Source: Paenibacillus sp. 1781tsa1
Lineage (GTDB): Bacteria; Bacillota; Bacilli; Paenibacillales; Paenibacillaceae
Direction: 5' to 3'
Assembly (NCBI RefSeq): GCF_024159265.1
Contig: NZ_JAMYWY010000001.1
Span: forward strand, 2,294,001-2,358,000
DNA length: 64,000 nt
The notes beneath the pieces are model-generated. The model ran no database searches, was not told the DNA's origin, and saw nothing but the letters and a program-made list of their open reading frames with translations. The translations under genes were made by a program, and so were the position numbers. The first letter of the stretch is position 1, and every line of letters begins with the position of its first letter. Below, in pieces: positions 53,972 through 61,147 of the stretch.

Positions 53972-54000
53972 TTGCATCGGGACGTTGTCACTGGTACAAT
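53972..54000 (+). promoter_or_regulatory. Predicted promoter of helD
   Basis: TTGCAT (53972-53977), a 17-base spacer and TACAAT (53995-54000) with TG one base before it make an extended -10 promoter, 140 bases before helD. An imperfect inverted repeat (AACGCCTCCG / CGGGACGTT, about 53961-53986) overlaps the -35. Confidence 0.45.
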
Positions 54001-54139
54001 AAAAAATGGTTTTCAGAAAATTAGAACTAATTAACATATAATTAAAATGTTTACTTTCTAATAATTATACCATTGCCTTTTCGGGCTTGTCAAATGGGAT
54101 TTTGAGGACACAATCCGGGGAAAGAGGGGCTATTAACAT

Positions 54140-56515
54140 ATGAGTACAGAGCAGCAGTGGAATGAGGAACAACAACGGGTCAATACGGTGACCGACCAGA
54201 TTGAGCGCAAGATCACAACGTTAGAAGCTGAAGTCGGTTCCTTCCGGGACGAAGTGGTTGGAATGAGAAAAGACTTCTGGGACGAAGTCACAATGAACTT
54301 TAGCGAAGCGGACGATGTGGGGGAAACTTCAACCAGCATGCGGCAGCAGTCGCAGGTACTGTCCGATCGGGAGCGTAGCCATCTCAATACAGCGGCTGCC
54401 CTGGACAAAATGAAACGACTGCATCATTCGCCGTATTTTGGCCGTATTGATTTCAAAGAAGATGGATATCCAAATGCAGAACGCATTTATCTGGGCATTG
54501 CCTCGTTGCTGGATGAGAAGGAAGAATCTTTTCTGGTCTACGACTGGCGTGCGCCAATCTCTAACCTGTATTATGATGGAGCACCCGGTCCGATCACATA
54601 TCATACACCAAGCGGGGAGATCAGCGGTGATATAGAAATGAAGCGGCAGTTTGTCATTCGGGACGGACGTATTCGCTTCATGTTTGACACGGGAGTTACG
54701 ATTGGTGATGAGTTGTTGCAGGCTGTGCTTAGTCGAACTTCGGATGCACAGATGAAGAGTATTGTAGCGACCATTCAGAAGGAGCAGAACCGGATTATTC
54801 GCAATGACCGGACACGTATGCTCATTGTGCAAGGCGCAGCTGGCAGTGGCAAAACATCCGCGGCGCTCCAGCGTGTGGCCTATCTTCTCTATAAATATCG
54901 CGAGCATCTGCAAGCGGATCAGATGGTTCTTTTTTCACCGAATCCAATGTTCAACAGTTATGTCTCCACGGTACTGCCTGAGCTTGGGGAGGAAAACATG
55001 TTGCAAACGACCTTCCAGGAGTATCTGGAGCGCCGTTTGGGTCGTGAATATCAACTGGAAGATCCGTTTATTCAGCTCGAATATGTACTTACGGGAACGG
55101 AAGATCCCGATTATGATGTTCGCATGTCCAGCATTCGGTTCAAGTCATCGGAATCTTTCCTGAAAGTCATTACGCGTTATAAAGAAAGCATGCTGTCAGG
55201 TGGCATGAAATTCAAGCCGGTTCGCTTCCAGGGCCGAGCAATTGTCACGTCAGAGGCTATGGCTGAGAAATTCTACAGTTTCGAGTCATCCGTTAAGCTG
55301 GTGAGCCGACTGGAGATGTTGCGAGACTGGATGCTAAAAGAACTGTCTGCCTTTGGTAAAGGTGAACTGGATGCGCCTTGGGTCGATCAGCAGCTTGATC
55401 TGATGGAGCCGGAGGATCTGCAACGTGCATACCAACGGTTAAAGCGCAAGCAAAAAGGAAAGACGCATACGTTTAATGACTTCGAGCAGGAAAGAGAAAT
55501 TCTGGCACGTATGGTGGTCAGTGACCGACTCAAACCGTTGCGAAAATGGATCAAGTCCTTACGATTCGTTGATATAAGACAATTATATGCACATCTGTTC
55601 AACGATCAGGGTCAGATGGTGCGACTACTGGGTAACGAAGCGTTGCCTGCCCAATGGGATGAAATCTGTAGAATGACTTTACGCAGATTGAAGCTCCAGG
55701 AGTTGGCATACGAAGATATTACGCCATACTTGTACCTGCGTGAGCTCATGCTTGGATTCCATATTAACTCCAATATTCGTCATGTCATTATTGATGAAGC
55801 CCAGGATTATTCTGCGTTTCAGTTGGCATTTATGAAGAGATTGTTCCCTCGGGCGAAAATAACAGCACTCGGTGACTTCAATCAGGCAATCTATGCCCAC
55901 TCTTCAGTCCTTAGTGGAACAGGACCTTTGACTAACCTGTACGGTCCAGATTATACAGAGGTAATTGAGCTGACCAGGAGCTATCGTTCTACCCGGGAGA
56001 TCGTGGAGTTTACCCGTGGCATGGTGCCTGGTGGGGAAGAGATTATTCCATTTAACCGTAGCGGCGAGAAGCCTAAAGTTATCGTTTCTTCTGATTCCAA
56101 GCGTCATATGAACGTCATCACGACAGACCTCAAGCACTTGATTGAGGAAGGGTATGAATCAGTAGCAGTGATCTGCAAGACCGCCGAAGAGAGCAGAGAG
56201 GTGCATGCTGCATTGAGCAAGATACTGCCCACAGCACCGAAGTTAATCAAGAAAACGACGCTGGCTTTTGAACAGGGTGTTCATGTCATCCCGGCGTATC
56301 TGGCCAAAGGTGTGGAATTCGATGCTGTCCTGATCTATGACGGCTCTGCGGAGCAGTACGCCCATGAGCATGAACGCAAATTGTTCTACACGGCTTGTAC
56401 GCGAGCGATGCATCTGCTGCACGTTTACTGCGTCGGCACACCGAGTCCGTTCATTACCTCGCAGTCGGAAGAATGGTATGATCTTGGCAAGGTGTCTGCT
56501 GCGCAAGTGGACTGA
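54140..56515 (+). CDS. helD: RNA polymerase recycling helicase HelD
   Basis: 791 residues, typical of Firmicute HelD. An N-terminal coiled-coil arm (~1-80, which enters the RNA polymerase secondary channel in B. subtilis) includes KDFWDEVTMNFSEADD. YDWRAPISNLYYDG and the UvrD-like ATPase core follow, with Walker A VQGAAGSGKTSAALQR (~residue 230), Walker B VIIDEAQDYSAFQL, ALGDFNQAIY and ELTRSYRST. The late motif FYTACTRAMHLL completes superfamily 1. HelD removes stalled RNA polymerase from DNA. ATG at 54140, behind GGGGAAAGAGGGGC. Single-gene unit with a terminator at 56544. Confidence 0.93.
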   Translation: MSTEQQWNEEQQRVNTVTDQIERKITTLEAEVGSFRDEVVGMRKDFWDEVTMNFSEADDVGETSTSMRQQSQVLSDRERSHLNTAAALDKMKRLHHSPYFGRIDFKEDGYPNAERIYLGIASLLDEKEESFLVYDWRAPISNLYYDGAPGPITYHTPSGEISGDIEMKRQFVIRDGRIRFMFDTGVTIGDELLQAVLSRTSDAQMKSIVATIQKEQNRIIRNDRTRMLIVQGAAGSGKTSAALQRVAYLLYKYREHLQADQMVLFSPNPMFNSYVSTVLPELGEENMLQTTFQEYLERRLGREYQLEDPFIQLEYVLTGTEDPDYDVRMSSIRFKSSESFLKVITRYKESMLSGGMKFKPVRFQGRAIVTSEAMAEKFYSFESSVKLVSRLEMLRDWMLKELSAFGKGELDAPWVDQQLDLMEPEDLQRAYQRLKRKQKGKTHTFNDFEQEREILARMVVSDRLKPLRKWIKSLRFVDIRQLYAHLFNDQGQMVRLLGNEALPAQWDEICRMTLRRLKLQELAYEDITPYLYLRELMLGFHINSNIRHVIIDEAQDYSAFQLAFMKRLFPRAKITALGDFNQAIYAHSSVLSGTGPLTNLYGPDYTEVIELTRSYRSTREIVEFTRGMVPGGEEIIPFNRSGEKPKVIVSSDSKRHMNVITTDLKHLIEEGYESVAVICKTAEESREVHAALSKILPTAPKLIKKTTLAFEQGVHVIPAYLAKGVEFDAVLIYDGSAEQYAHEHERKLFYTACTRAMHLLHVYCVGTPSPFITSQSEEWYDLGKVSAAQVD

Positions 56516-56543
56516 CATATCACGTTCATGTGCATGAAGAAGG

Positions 56544-56571
56544 CTTCCGTTCAGTGGAACGGGAGTCTTTC
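56544..56571 (+). terminator. Terminator after helD
   Basis: CTTCCGTTC (56544-56552) pairs with GAACGGGAG (56557-56565, one wobble) around AGTG, followed by TCTTTCTG. Confidence 0.75.
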
Positions 56572-56575
56572 TGTA

Positions 56576-56740
56576 TATGATACATATATCGGGAAGAAGC
56601 TAACTTCGCGAGGGAAGTATACATGATGTGGTTCCAGCCATATAGGTAATCGTATGGAATGAAAATACCTAACGTGAATTCGTAAGGATTGGGTTCTGTG
56701 GATAAATGTGACTCCATAATTTGTATTCAAGCACAATGGA
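56576..56740. repeat. Intergenic stretch, candidate dispersed repeat
   Basis: Between the helD terminator and the adenine deaminase gene lies a sequence with an open minus-strand frame (about 56526-56717) but no ribosome site. From memory, the translated segment YLYGWNHIMYTSLAKLASSR recurs in small hypothetical proteins of Paenibacillus, which would make this an intergenic repeat. No purine riboswitch was found despite the purine-salvage gene downstream. Copy number cannot be tested here. Confidence 0.3.
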
Positions 56741-56827
56741 TGTTATTTTTCTTTACACATGAGGTCTGGACTCATATAATCGTAACAATATATTTTTTTT
56801 GGATCGTTTATTAAAGGAGGCAACAAT

Positions 56828-58690
56828 ATGAACAAATCATCTTTTGAACGGCCGCTTATGGCCGATTGTGTACCGGATCTGGTCGCTACAGCCCGGGGAG
56901 ATATGCCAGCGACTTTGGTCATTCGGGGAGGCACGCTGGTAAACGTGATATCGGGTGAGATTTTGCCTGAGATGTCCATAGCTGTTCAAGGAGCTCGAAT
57001 TGCTTATGTTGGTAAAGATGTAAGCCACACGATCGGAGAACATACCCGGATTATTGAAGCGAACGGCAAGTATATCGCTCCTGGTTTGCTGGATGGACAC
57101 TGCCATATTGAAAGCACACAGATGAAAGTAACCGAGTTTGCGAGAGCGGTATTGCCTTCAGGCACGACGGGAGGTTTCTTTGACCCGCATGAGATCTCCA
57201 ACGTGCTTGGTCTCAAAGGTCTGAGACTGATGCTGGATGAAGCGCGGACCACACCGATGGCTGCTTATATGCAGGTGGCTTCCTGTGTGCCTTCCACCCA
57301 TCCAGGACTGGAGACAACCGGTGCTTATATCGGGCCTGAAGAGGTAGCTGAGGCTCTTTCCTGGGGTCCGGACATGATTGGCCTTGGGGAAGTGATGAAC
57401 TTCCCTGGTGTCGTTTACGGGGACGAGACGATGATTGGTGAGATTCAGGCGACCCTCCGGGCTGGCAAAGTGGCAGATGGTCACTTCACCTGGGCAGCAG
57501 ATGATTGGCGTTTGCCGGCGTACGCAGCGAGTGGAGTTACGGGGGATCATGAATGTGTGACCAAGGAAGATGTGGTCGAACGTCTGCGACTCGGGATGTA
57601 TGCGAAGATGCGTCAAGGTTCGGCATGGCATGATGTGGCGGAGACCATCAAAGCCTGTACGGAGCTTGGACTGGATACACGCCGGATGATGCTGGTGACC
57701 GATGACCGAAGTTCTGAATCCCTGCTCAAAGAAGGACATATGGACTTTGTGGTTCGTCTCGCAATCTCCCAAGGTGTGAAGCCGGTCACGGCTTTCCAGA
57801 TGGCAACCATTAACACAGCTGAGCGCTTTGGTGTTGCACGCGACATTGGTGCGGTTATTCCGGGCAATATAGCCGATATTATTCTGCTGGACGGCCGGCT
57901 GGCGGATGTACGTGTGGGCATGACGATTGCTGCCGGGCAAGTTGTGGCCGAGAACGGGAAAATGACGGCGGTCTGGGACAGCTTCACGTATCCGGAGGAA
58001 GCGCTGAACACGGTGAAGTTGGAAGCTAATATTCAGCCAGAAGATCTGGAACTTGCTGCACCGATTACAGAGGGTACGATTGGTGCCAAAATCATTCATG
58101 TGACAGAGAACCATGTGGATACGAAAGAGAAACACCTGCCTGTCACCGTAGAGAACGGCAAGGTTGTAGTTTCAACTTCAGGGGAAGTGTGCAAAATTGC
58201 GGTATTGGAGCGTCACAAACAAACCGGGAATCGGGCGGTTGCGCTTGTTGGAGGCATCGGCTTCACATCACCTGCAGCGATTGCGATGACGGTTGCTCAT
58301 GATAGTCACAATCTGTTAATTATAGGTAATGATGATGCCCTGATGGCCGAAGCCGGTAACCGCGTCATTCGGATGCAAGGTGGGGTAGCTGTAATAACAG
58401 CAGCAGGTGTAACTGAGTTCCCACTGCGGATTGCAGGTTTGATGTCAACCGAGTCTTTCGAAGTCGTTGCAGCCCAATCGGCAGCAATCAGTGAAGCTTT
58501 ACAGTCCGCAGGATGTACGTTGAATAATGCGTTCATGACCCTTTCCTTGCTCGCGCTGGTAGTGATTCCAGAATTACGGTTGTCCGACAAGGGGCTTGTG
58601 CGGATCTCGGCAGAAGGTATTGAACTGGTTTCCCTTTTCGATGAAGTGGTTGACAGTACACCAGTAGTTCCATCGGGTAATGAAGGATAG
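56828..58690 (+). CDS. ade: Adenine deaminase
   Basis: 620 residues of the bacterial adenine deaminase family (adenine to hypoxanthine plus ammonia, purine salvage). The amidohydrolase barrel shows APGLLDGHCHIESTQM (metal His pair), PSGTTGGFFDPHEISNVLG, MNFPGVVYGD, DGHFTWAADD, TGDHECVTKED and MLVTDDRSSE. The C-terminal domain has NHVDTKEKHLPV, KIAVLERHKQTGNRAVALVG and AHDSHNLLIIGND, typical of Ade and absent from other amidohydrolases. ATG behind AAAGGAGGCAACAAT. No riboswitch recognised upstream. A terminator follows. Confidence 0.92.
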   Translation: MNKSSFERPLMADCVPDLVATARGDMPATLVIRGGTLVNVISGEILPEMSIAVQGARIAYVGKDVSHTIGEHTRIIEANGKYIAPGLLDGHCHIESTQMKVTEFARAVLPSGTTGGFFDPHEISNVLGLKGLRLMLDEARTTPMAAYMQVASCVPSTHPGLETTGAYIGPEEVAEALSWGPDMIGLGEVMNFPGVVYGDETMIGEIQATLRAGKVADGHFTWAADDWRLPAYAASGVTGDHECVTKEDVVERLRLGMYAKMRQGSAWHDVAETIKACTELGLDTRRMMLVTDDRSSESLLKEGHMDFVVRLAISQGVKPVTAFQMATINTAERFGVARDIGAVIPGNIADIILLDGRLADVRVGMTIAAGQVVAENGKMTAVWDSFTYPEEALNTVKLEANIQPEDLELAAPITEGTIGAKIIHVTENHVDTKEKHLPVTVENGKVVVSTSGEVCKIAVLERHKQTGNRAVALVGGIGFTSPAAIAMTVAHDSHNLLIIGNDDALMAEAGNRVIRMQGGVAVITAAGVTEFPLRIAGLMSTESFEVVAAQSAAISEALQSAGCTLNNAFMTLSLLALVVIPELRLSDKGLVRISAEGIELVSLFDEVVDSTPVVPSGNEG

Positions 58691-58730
58691 ATTTATCGAC
58701 TACAGCTCAATTAAATGGATATACATGCAA

Positions 58731-58753
58731 AGCCGCCTTAGGGCGGTTTTTTT
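58731..58753 (+). terminator. Terminator after adenine deaminase
   Basis: CCGCC (58733-58737) pairs with GGCGG (58742-58746), extended by a G-T pair, followed by TTTTTTTG. Confidence 0.85.
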
Positions 58754-58765
58754 GTGCGTTTTGGG

Positions 58766-58779
58766 AGAAAACGCTTTCT
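58766..58779. promoter_or_regulatory. Weak cre-like site
   Basis: AGAAAACGCTTTCT has near-perfect symmetry and a cre-like AAACGCTTTC core, but lacks the outer TG/CA bases. It lies about 300 bases before the lipoprotein gene at 59073, far from any start, so significance is doubtful. Confidence 0.25.
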
Positions 58780-59072
58780 AGGTCTTCTGGATCTTTGTAT
58801 GCATATGGCAATAATGACTCAAGTCGCGCTGAAATAAGGGTCAATTTAGAAAACAGTGAATAATTGTGACTTTTGAACTATACATACAGAACTACGAATT
58901 CCCGAAATATAGTTATATGATTCTTTCGTCGTAAGTCTTAAAGATGATATTGCATATAGAAGCAATCCAAATTCGTCGTACTTAATAAGTATCCATTAAA
59001 TGAATATGAAACGACACAATTTCATCCAGATTTGCACGTCAGAGCTGATAACTTCAGAGGGAGTGTACAAAT
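58780..59072. other. Non-coding gap upstream of the lipoprotein gene
   Basis: About 290 A+T-rich bases with no gene, hairpin terminator or recognised riboswitch. An overlapping small frame (59000-59206) has no ribosome site and is not accepted. Confidence 0.4.
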
Positions 59073-59993
59073 ATGAAAAGCAAAAGGGGTTACCGTTTTA
59101 TCGTATTACTATGTTGTTTGATCCTGTGTGCGAGTACAGCCTGTTCTTCCAAAGCCATTGCGGATGGGTCAGTCGACAGTTATGCAACGATTTATGGGAA
59201 ACTTGATGCACCGGTGAGAGCGACATGGGTGTGGGATACGACCCAGATCCGAAGTAATCCTCAAGAGGTGTTAAATTACGCTACAGCGAACAAGATCAAT
59301 ACGATCTATCTGCAGATGAACCGGGATATTAAAATTCCTGAGTATAAAAGTTTTATCCGCCAGGCGAGAGCCAAGAACATTGCGGTTGACGTCATGGATG
59401 GAAGATCAGCCTGGGGGTTGACGGAAAGTCGGGAGCAGATTGCATCTTTCCTGGACTGGATTGAGGATTATCAGGCGCAGGCGTTGTCCAATGAGAAATT
59501 TGCTGGTATTCATCTGGATATTGAGCCACATGTTCACCCACAATGGAAAACCAATCAGGCCAGTGTGATTACCCAGTGGCAAGGGAATGTGGAGTACATC
59601 GTTGAACGAGCATCCCGCATGAAGATGCCGGTAGCGGCTGATCTGCCTTTCTGGCTCGATAACTACAAAATTCCGGGTTCAACAATGGCCGTAAGCAGCT
59701 GGATGATTCGCAAGTTTGATTCCATCACCATTATGGCTTACCGCGATACAGCTGCTGCAATCTATAGTGTAGCGAAGGATGAACTTGCAGAAGCAGCTCT
59801 GCTCGGCAAGACGATCTCAATCGCCGTGGAAACAAAGCAAAGCAAGGAAGGCGACTTCATTACTTTTTATGAAGAGGGATCTGCTTATATGGAAGCGCAA
59901 TTGAAGTTGGTCGAAAAAATGGCTTCAGTACATGCGTCCTTTAACGGTTTCTCTGTACATGAGTACACTTCGTGGAAGACGCTGAAAAAGTGA
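59073..59993 (+). CDS. Putative lipoprotein with a glycosidase-like TIM-barrel pattern
   Basis: 306 residues. The signal peptide ends STAC with Cys24, so the protein is probably lipid-anchored outside. The body reads as alternating strands and helices: VRATWVWDT, INTIYLQMNRD, NIAVDVMDGRSAWG, FAGIHLDIEPHVHP, MPVAADLPFWLD, FDSITIMAYRD, TISIAVETKQ. That order and the acidic strand end LDIEPH are reminiscent of TIM-barrel glycosidases (GH18-like placement of acidic residues), but I cannot assign a family. ATG behind GAGGGAGTGTACAAAT. It is monocistronic, ending at a bidirectional terminator. Confidence 0.75.
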   Translation: MKSKRGYRFIVLLCCLILCASTACSSKAIADGSVDSYATIYGKLDAPVRATWVWDTTQIRSNPQEVLNYATANKINTIYLQMNRDIKIPEYKSFIRQARAKNIAVDVMDGRSAWGLTESREQIASFLDWIEDYQAQALSNEKFAGIHLDIEPHVHPQWKTNQASVITQWQGNVEYIVERASRMKMPVAADLPFWLDNYKIPGSTMAVSSWMIRKFDSITIMAYRDTAAAIYSVAKDELAEAALLGKTISIAVETKQSKEGDFITFYEEGSAYMEAQLKLVEKMASVHASFNGFSVHEYTSWKTLKK

Positions 59994-60009
59994 GACATCA
60001 ATGAATAAA

Positions 60010-60050
60010 GAAGGTGCTTGCAGCTGAAGAGCTGTGAGCACCTTCTTCTT
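60010..60050. terminator. Bidirectional terminator
   Basis: GAAGGTGCT (60010-60018) pairs with AGCACCTTC (60037-60045) and CAGCT with AGCTG inside; T-rich tracts lie on both sides. It serves the convergent lipoprotein and AraC genes. Confidence 0.85.
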
Positions 60051-60053
60051 CTA

Positions 60054-60974
60054 TTATACCTGAACCAAGGCAGATTCCATGGCCACATTCTCATAGAACA
60101 TTTTGCGATATTGTGATGGTGTGGTGGCTTTATGCTTTTTAAATGTAGTGATGAAGTAGCTTAGATGCTCAAAACCCACATCCATGGCGATATCAACAAT
60201 TTTGTGATCCGTATTTTCAAGCTGAACGCAGGCCTGTTGAACGCGGTAATAGTTAATGTAATCAACCGGGGTTTTCTGCACCATCTGTTTGAAGAAACGG
60301 CAGAAGTGTCCTTCGCTCATATTGGCTTCATCGGCCAGTTCTTTCAGCTTCAATGGTTCAGGATAACGCTTGTGGATATACCCGAGCACGGATTTCAGGC
60401 GCTCTACCTTGTCATGACTCCCTGTAGCGATGGTGCCTTTGAGCGGAGCAGGTCTCATATGTTCGAACATACGGGCAAATATGAGATACAGGTACGCTTT
60501 CGTTGACATTTCACACGTTTCGGTCCGGGTAGCATGGTCTGCAAATATACGTTTCAGGAGACTCAGAATTTCGTGTCCCCAATCCTCATCTGCCTTGATA
60601 TGACTGGGGGGAATCACCGTTTTGCGTACCAGTGGACCGATGAATTTCTCTTGAATCGTATCAAAGGTGCGGCTGCCAAGCAGCTCGGGATTAAATACAA
60701 TGGAAGAGAATACACAGGGAACATCGCCCTTCAGATAACCCGCATGAATCTCGCCTCGATTGATAAAAATGGCTTCTCCAGCTTGAACCTCAACGGTGTT
60801 CATATCGATCTGAAAGACGGCGCAGCCCTGAGTAACCATGGTGAACTCCATTTCATCATGCCAGTGGCAATCCAGAATGCTATCGCCGTTCAGCTGTTGT
60901 ATATCCGGGTACACACTGACGGGATACATGGCATTGCCGTGAATCCGGTCTTCCCGTAATCGTTCACGTTCCAT
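60054..60974 (-). CDS. AraC-family transcriptional regulator with N-terminal cupin
   Basis: 306 residues from ATG 60974, with AAAAGGAGC eight bases upstream; an in-frame ATG at 61019 lacks a site. The N-terminal half is a cupin-like sugar-sensing domain (LDCHWHDEMEFTMVTQGCAV, AGEAIFINRGEIHAGYL). The C-terminal pair of HTH motifs is LKLKELADEANMSEGHFCRF and KIVDIAMDVGFEHLSYFITT, ending KKHKATTPSQYRKMF. It is divergent from the alpha-xylosidase gene, with 173 bases and a cre-like site between, so it most likely controls that gene in response to xyloglucan-type sugars (inference). Confidence 0.92.
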   Translation of the reverse strand: MERERLREDRIHGNAMYPVSVYPDIQQLNGDSILDCHWHDEMEFTMVTQGCAVFQIDMNTVEVQAGEAIFINRGEIHAGYLKGDVPCVFSSIVFNPELLGSRTFDTIQEKFIGPLVRKTVIPPSHIKADEDWGHEILSLLKRIFADHATRTETCEMSTKAYLYLIFARMFEHMRPAPLKGTIATGSHDKVERLKSVLGYIHKRYPEPLKLKELADEANMSEGHFCRFFKQMVQKTPVDYINYYRVQQACVQLENTDHKIVDIAMDVGFEHLSYFITTFKKHKATTPSQYRKMFYENVAMESALVQV

Positions 60975-61003
60975 ATCCGATGCTCCTTTTAGTATCATTA
61001 TTA

Positions 61004-61019
61004 ATGTAATCGTTTCCAT
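61004..61019. promoter_or_regulatory. cre-like site between the AraC and alpha-xylosidase genes
   Basis: ATGTAATCGTTTCCAT fits the 16-base cre consensus at 14 positions and has the intact TGNAANCGNTNNCA core. In the shared control region of the divergent pair. Confidence 0.5.
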
Positions 61020-61095
61020 AGATTGGTGTTGATGTTCAAGAATCGGATGGTTATTATCAAAATCGTGATATATTTAGTCAAAATAAGAGAAGAAA

Positions 61096-61124
61096 TTCGT
61101 TATTAATATCAATATTATTATAAT
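61096..61124 (+). promoter_or_regulatory. Possible promoter of the alpha-xylosidase gene
   Basis: TATAAT (61119-61124) is consensus; the -35 at 17 bases (TTCGTT) is poor, as expected for an activator-dependent promoter. Very A+T-rich surroundings reduce certainty. Confidence 0.35.
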
Positions 61125-61147
61125 ATAACCAAAGGGGGAAAGAAAAC

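Noticed and set aside
53955..53990. Minus-strand terminator upstream of helD
   Set aside because: The imperfect hairpin followed by T-rich sequence on the minus strand has no minus-strand gene to terminate and overlaps the predicted helD promoter.
56576..56827. Purine riboswitch upstream of adenine deaminase
   Set aside because: CTCATATAATCGT near 56770 recalls the start of a purine aptamer, but the conserved loops and P1 closure are missing.
57158..58135. 325-codon minus-strand frame
   Set aside because: Antisense to adenine deaminase, which has all family motifs; codon-phase shadow.
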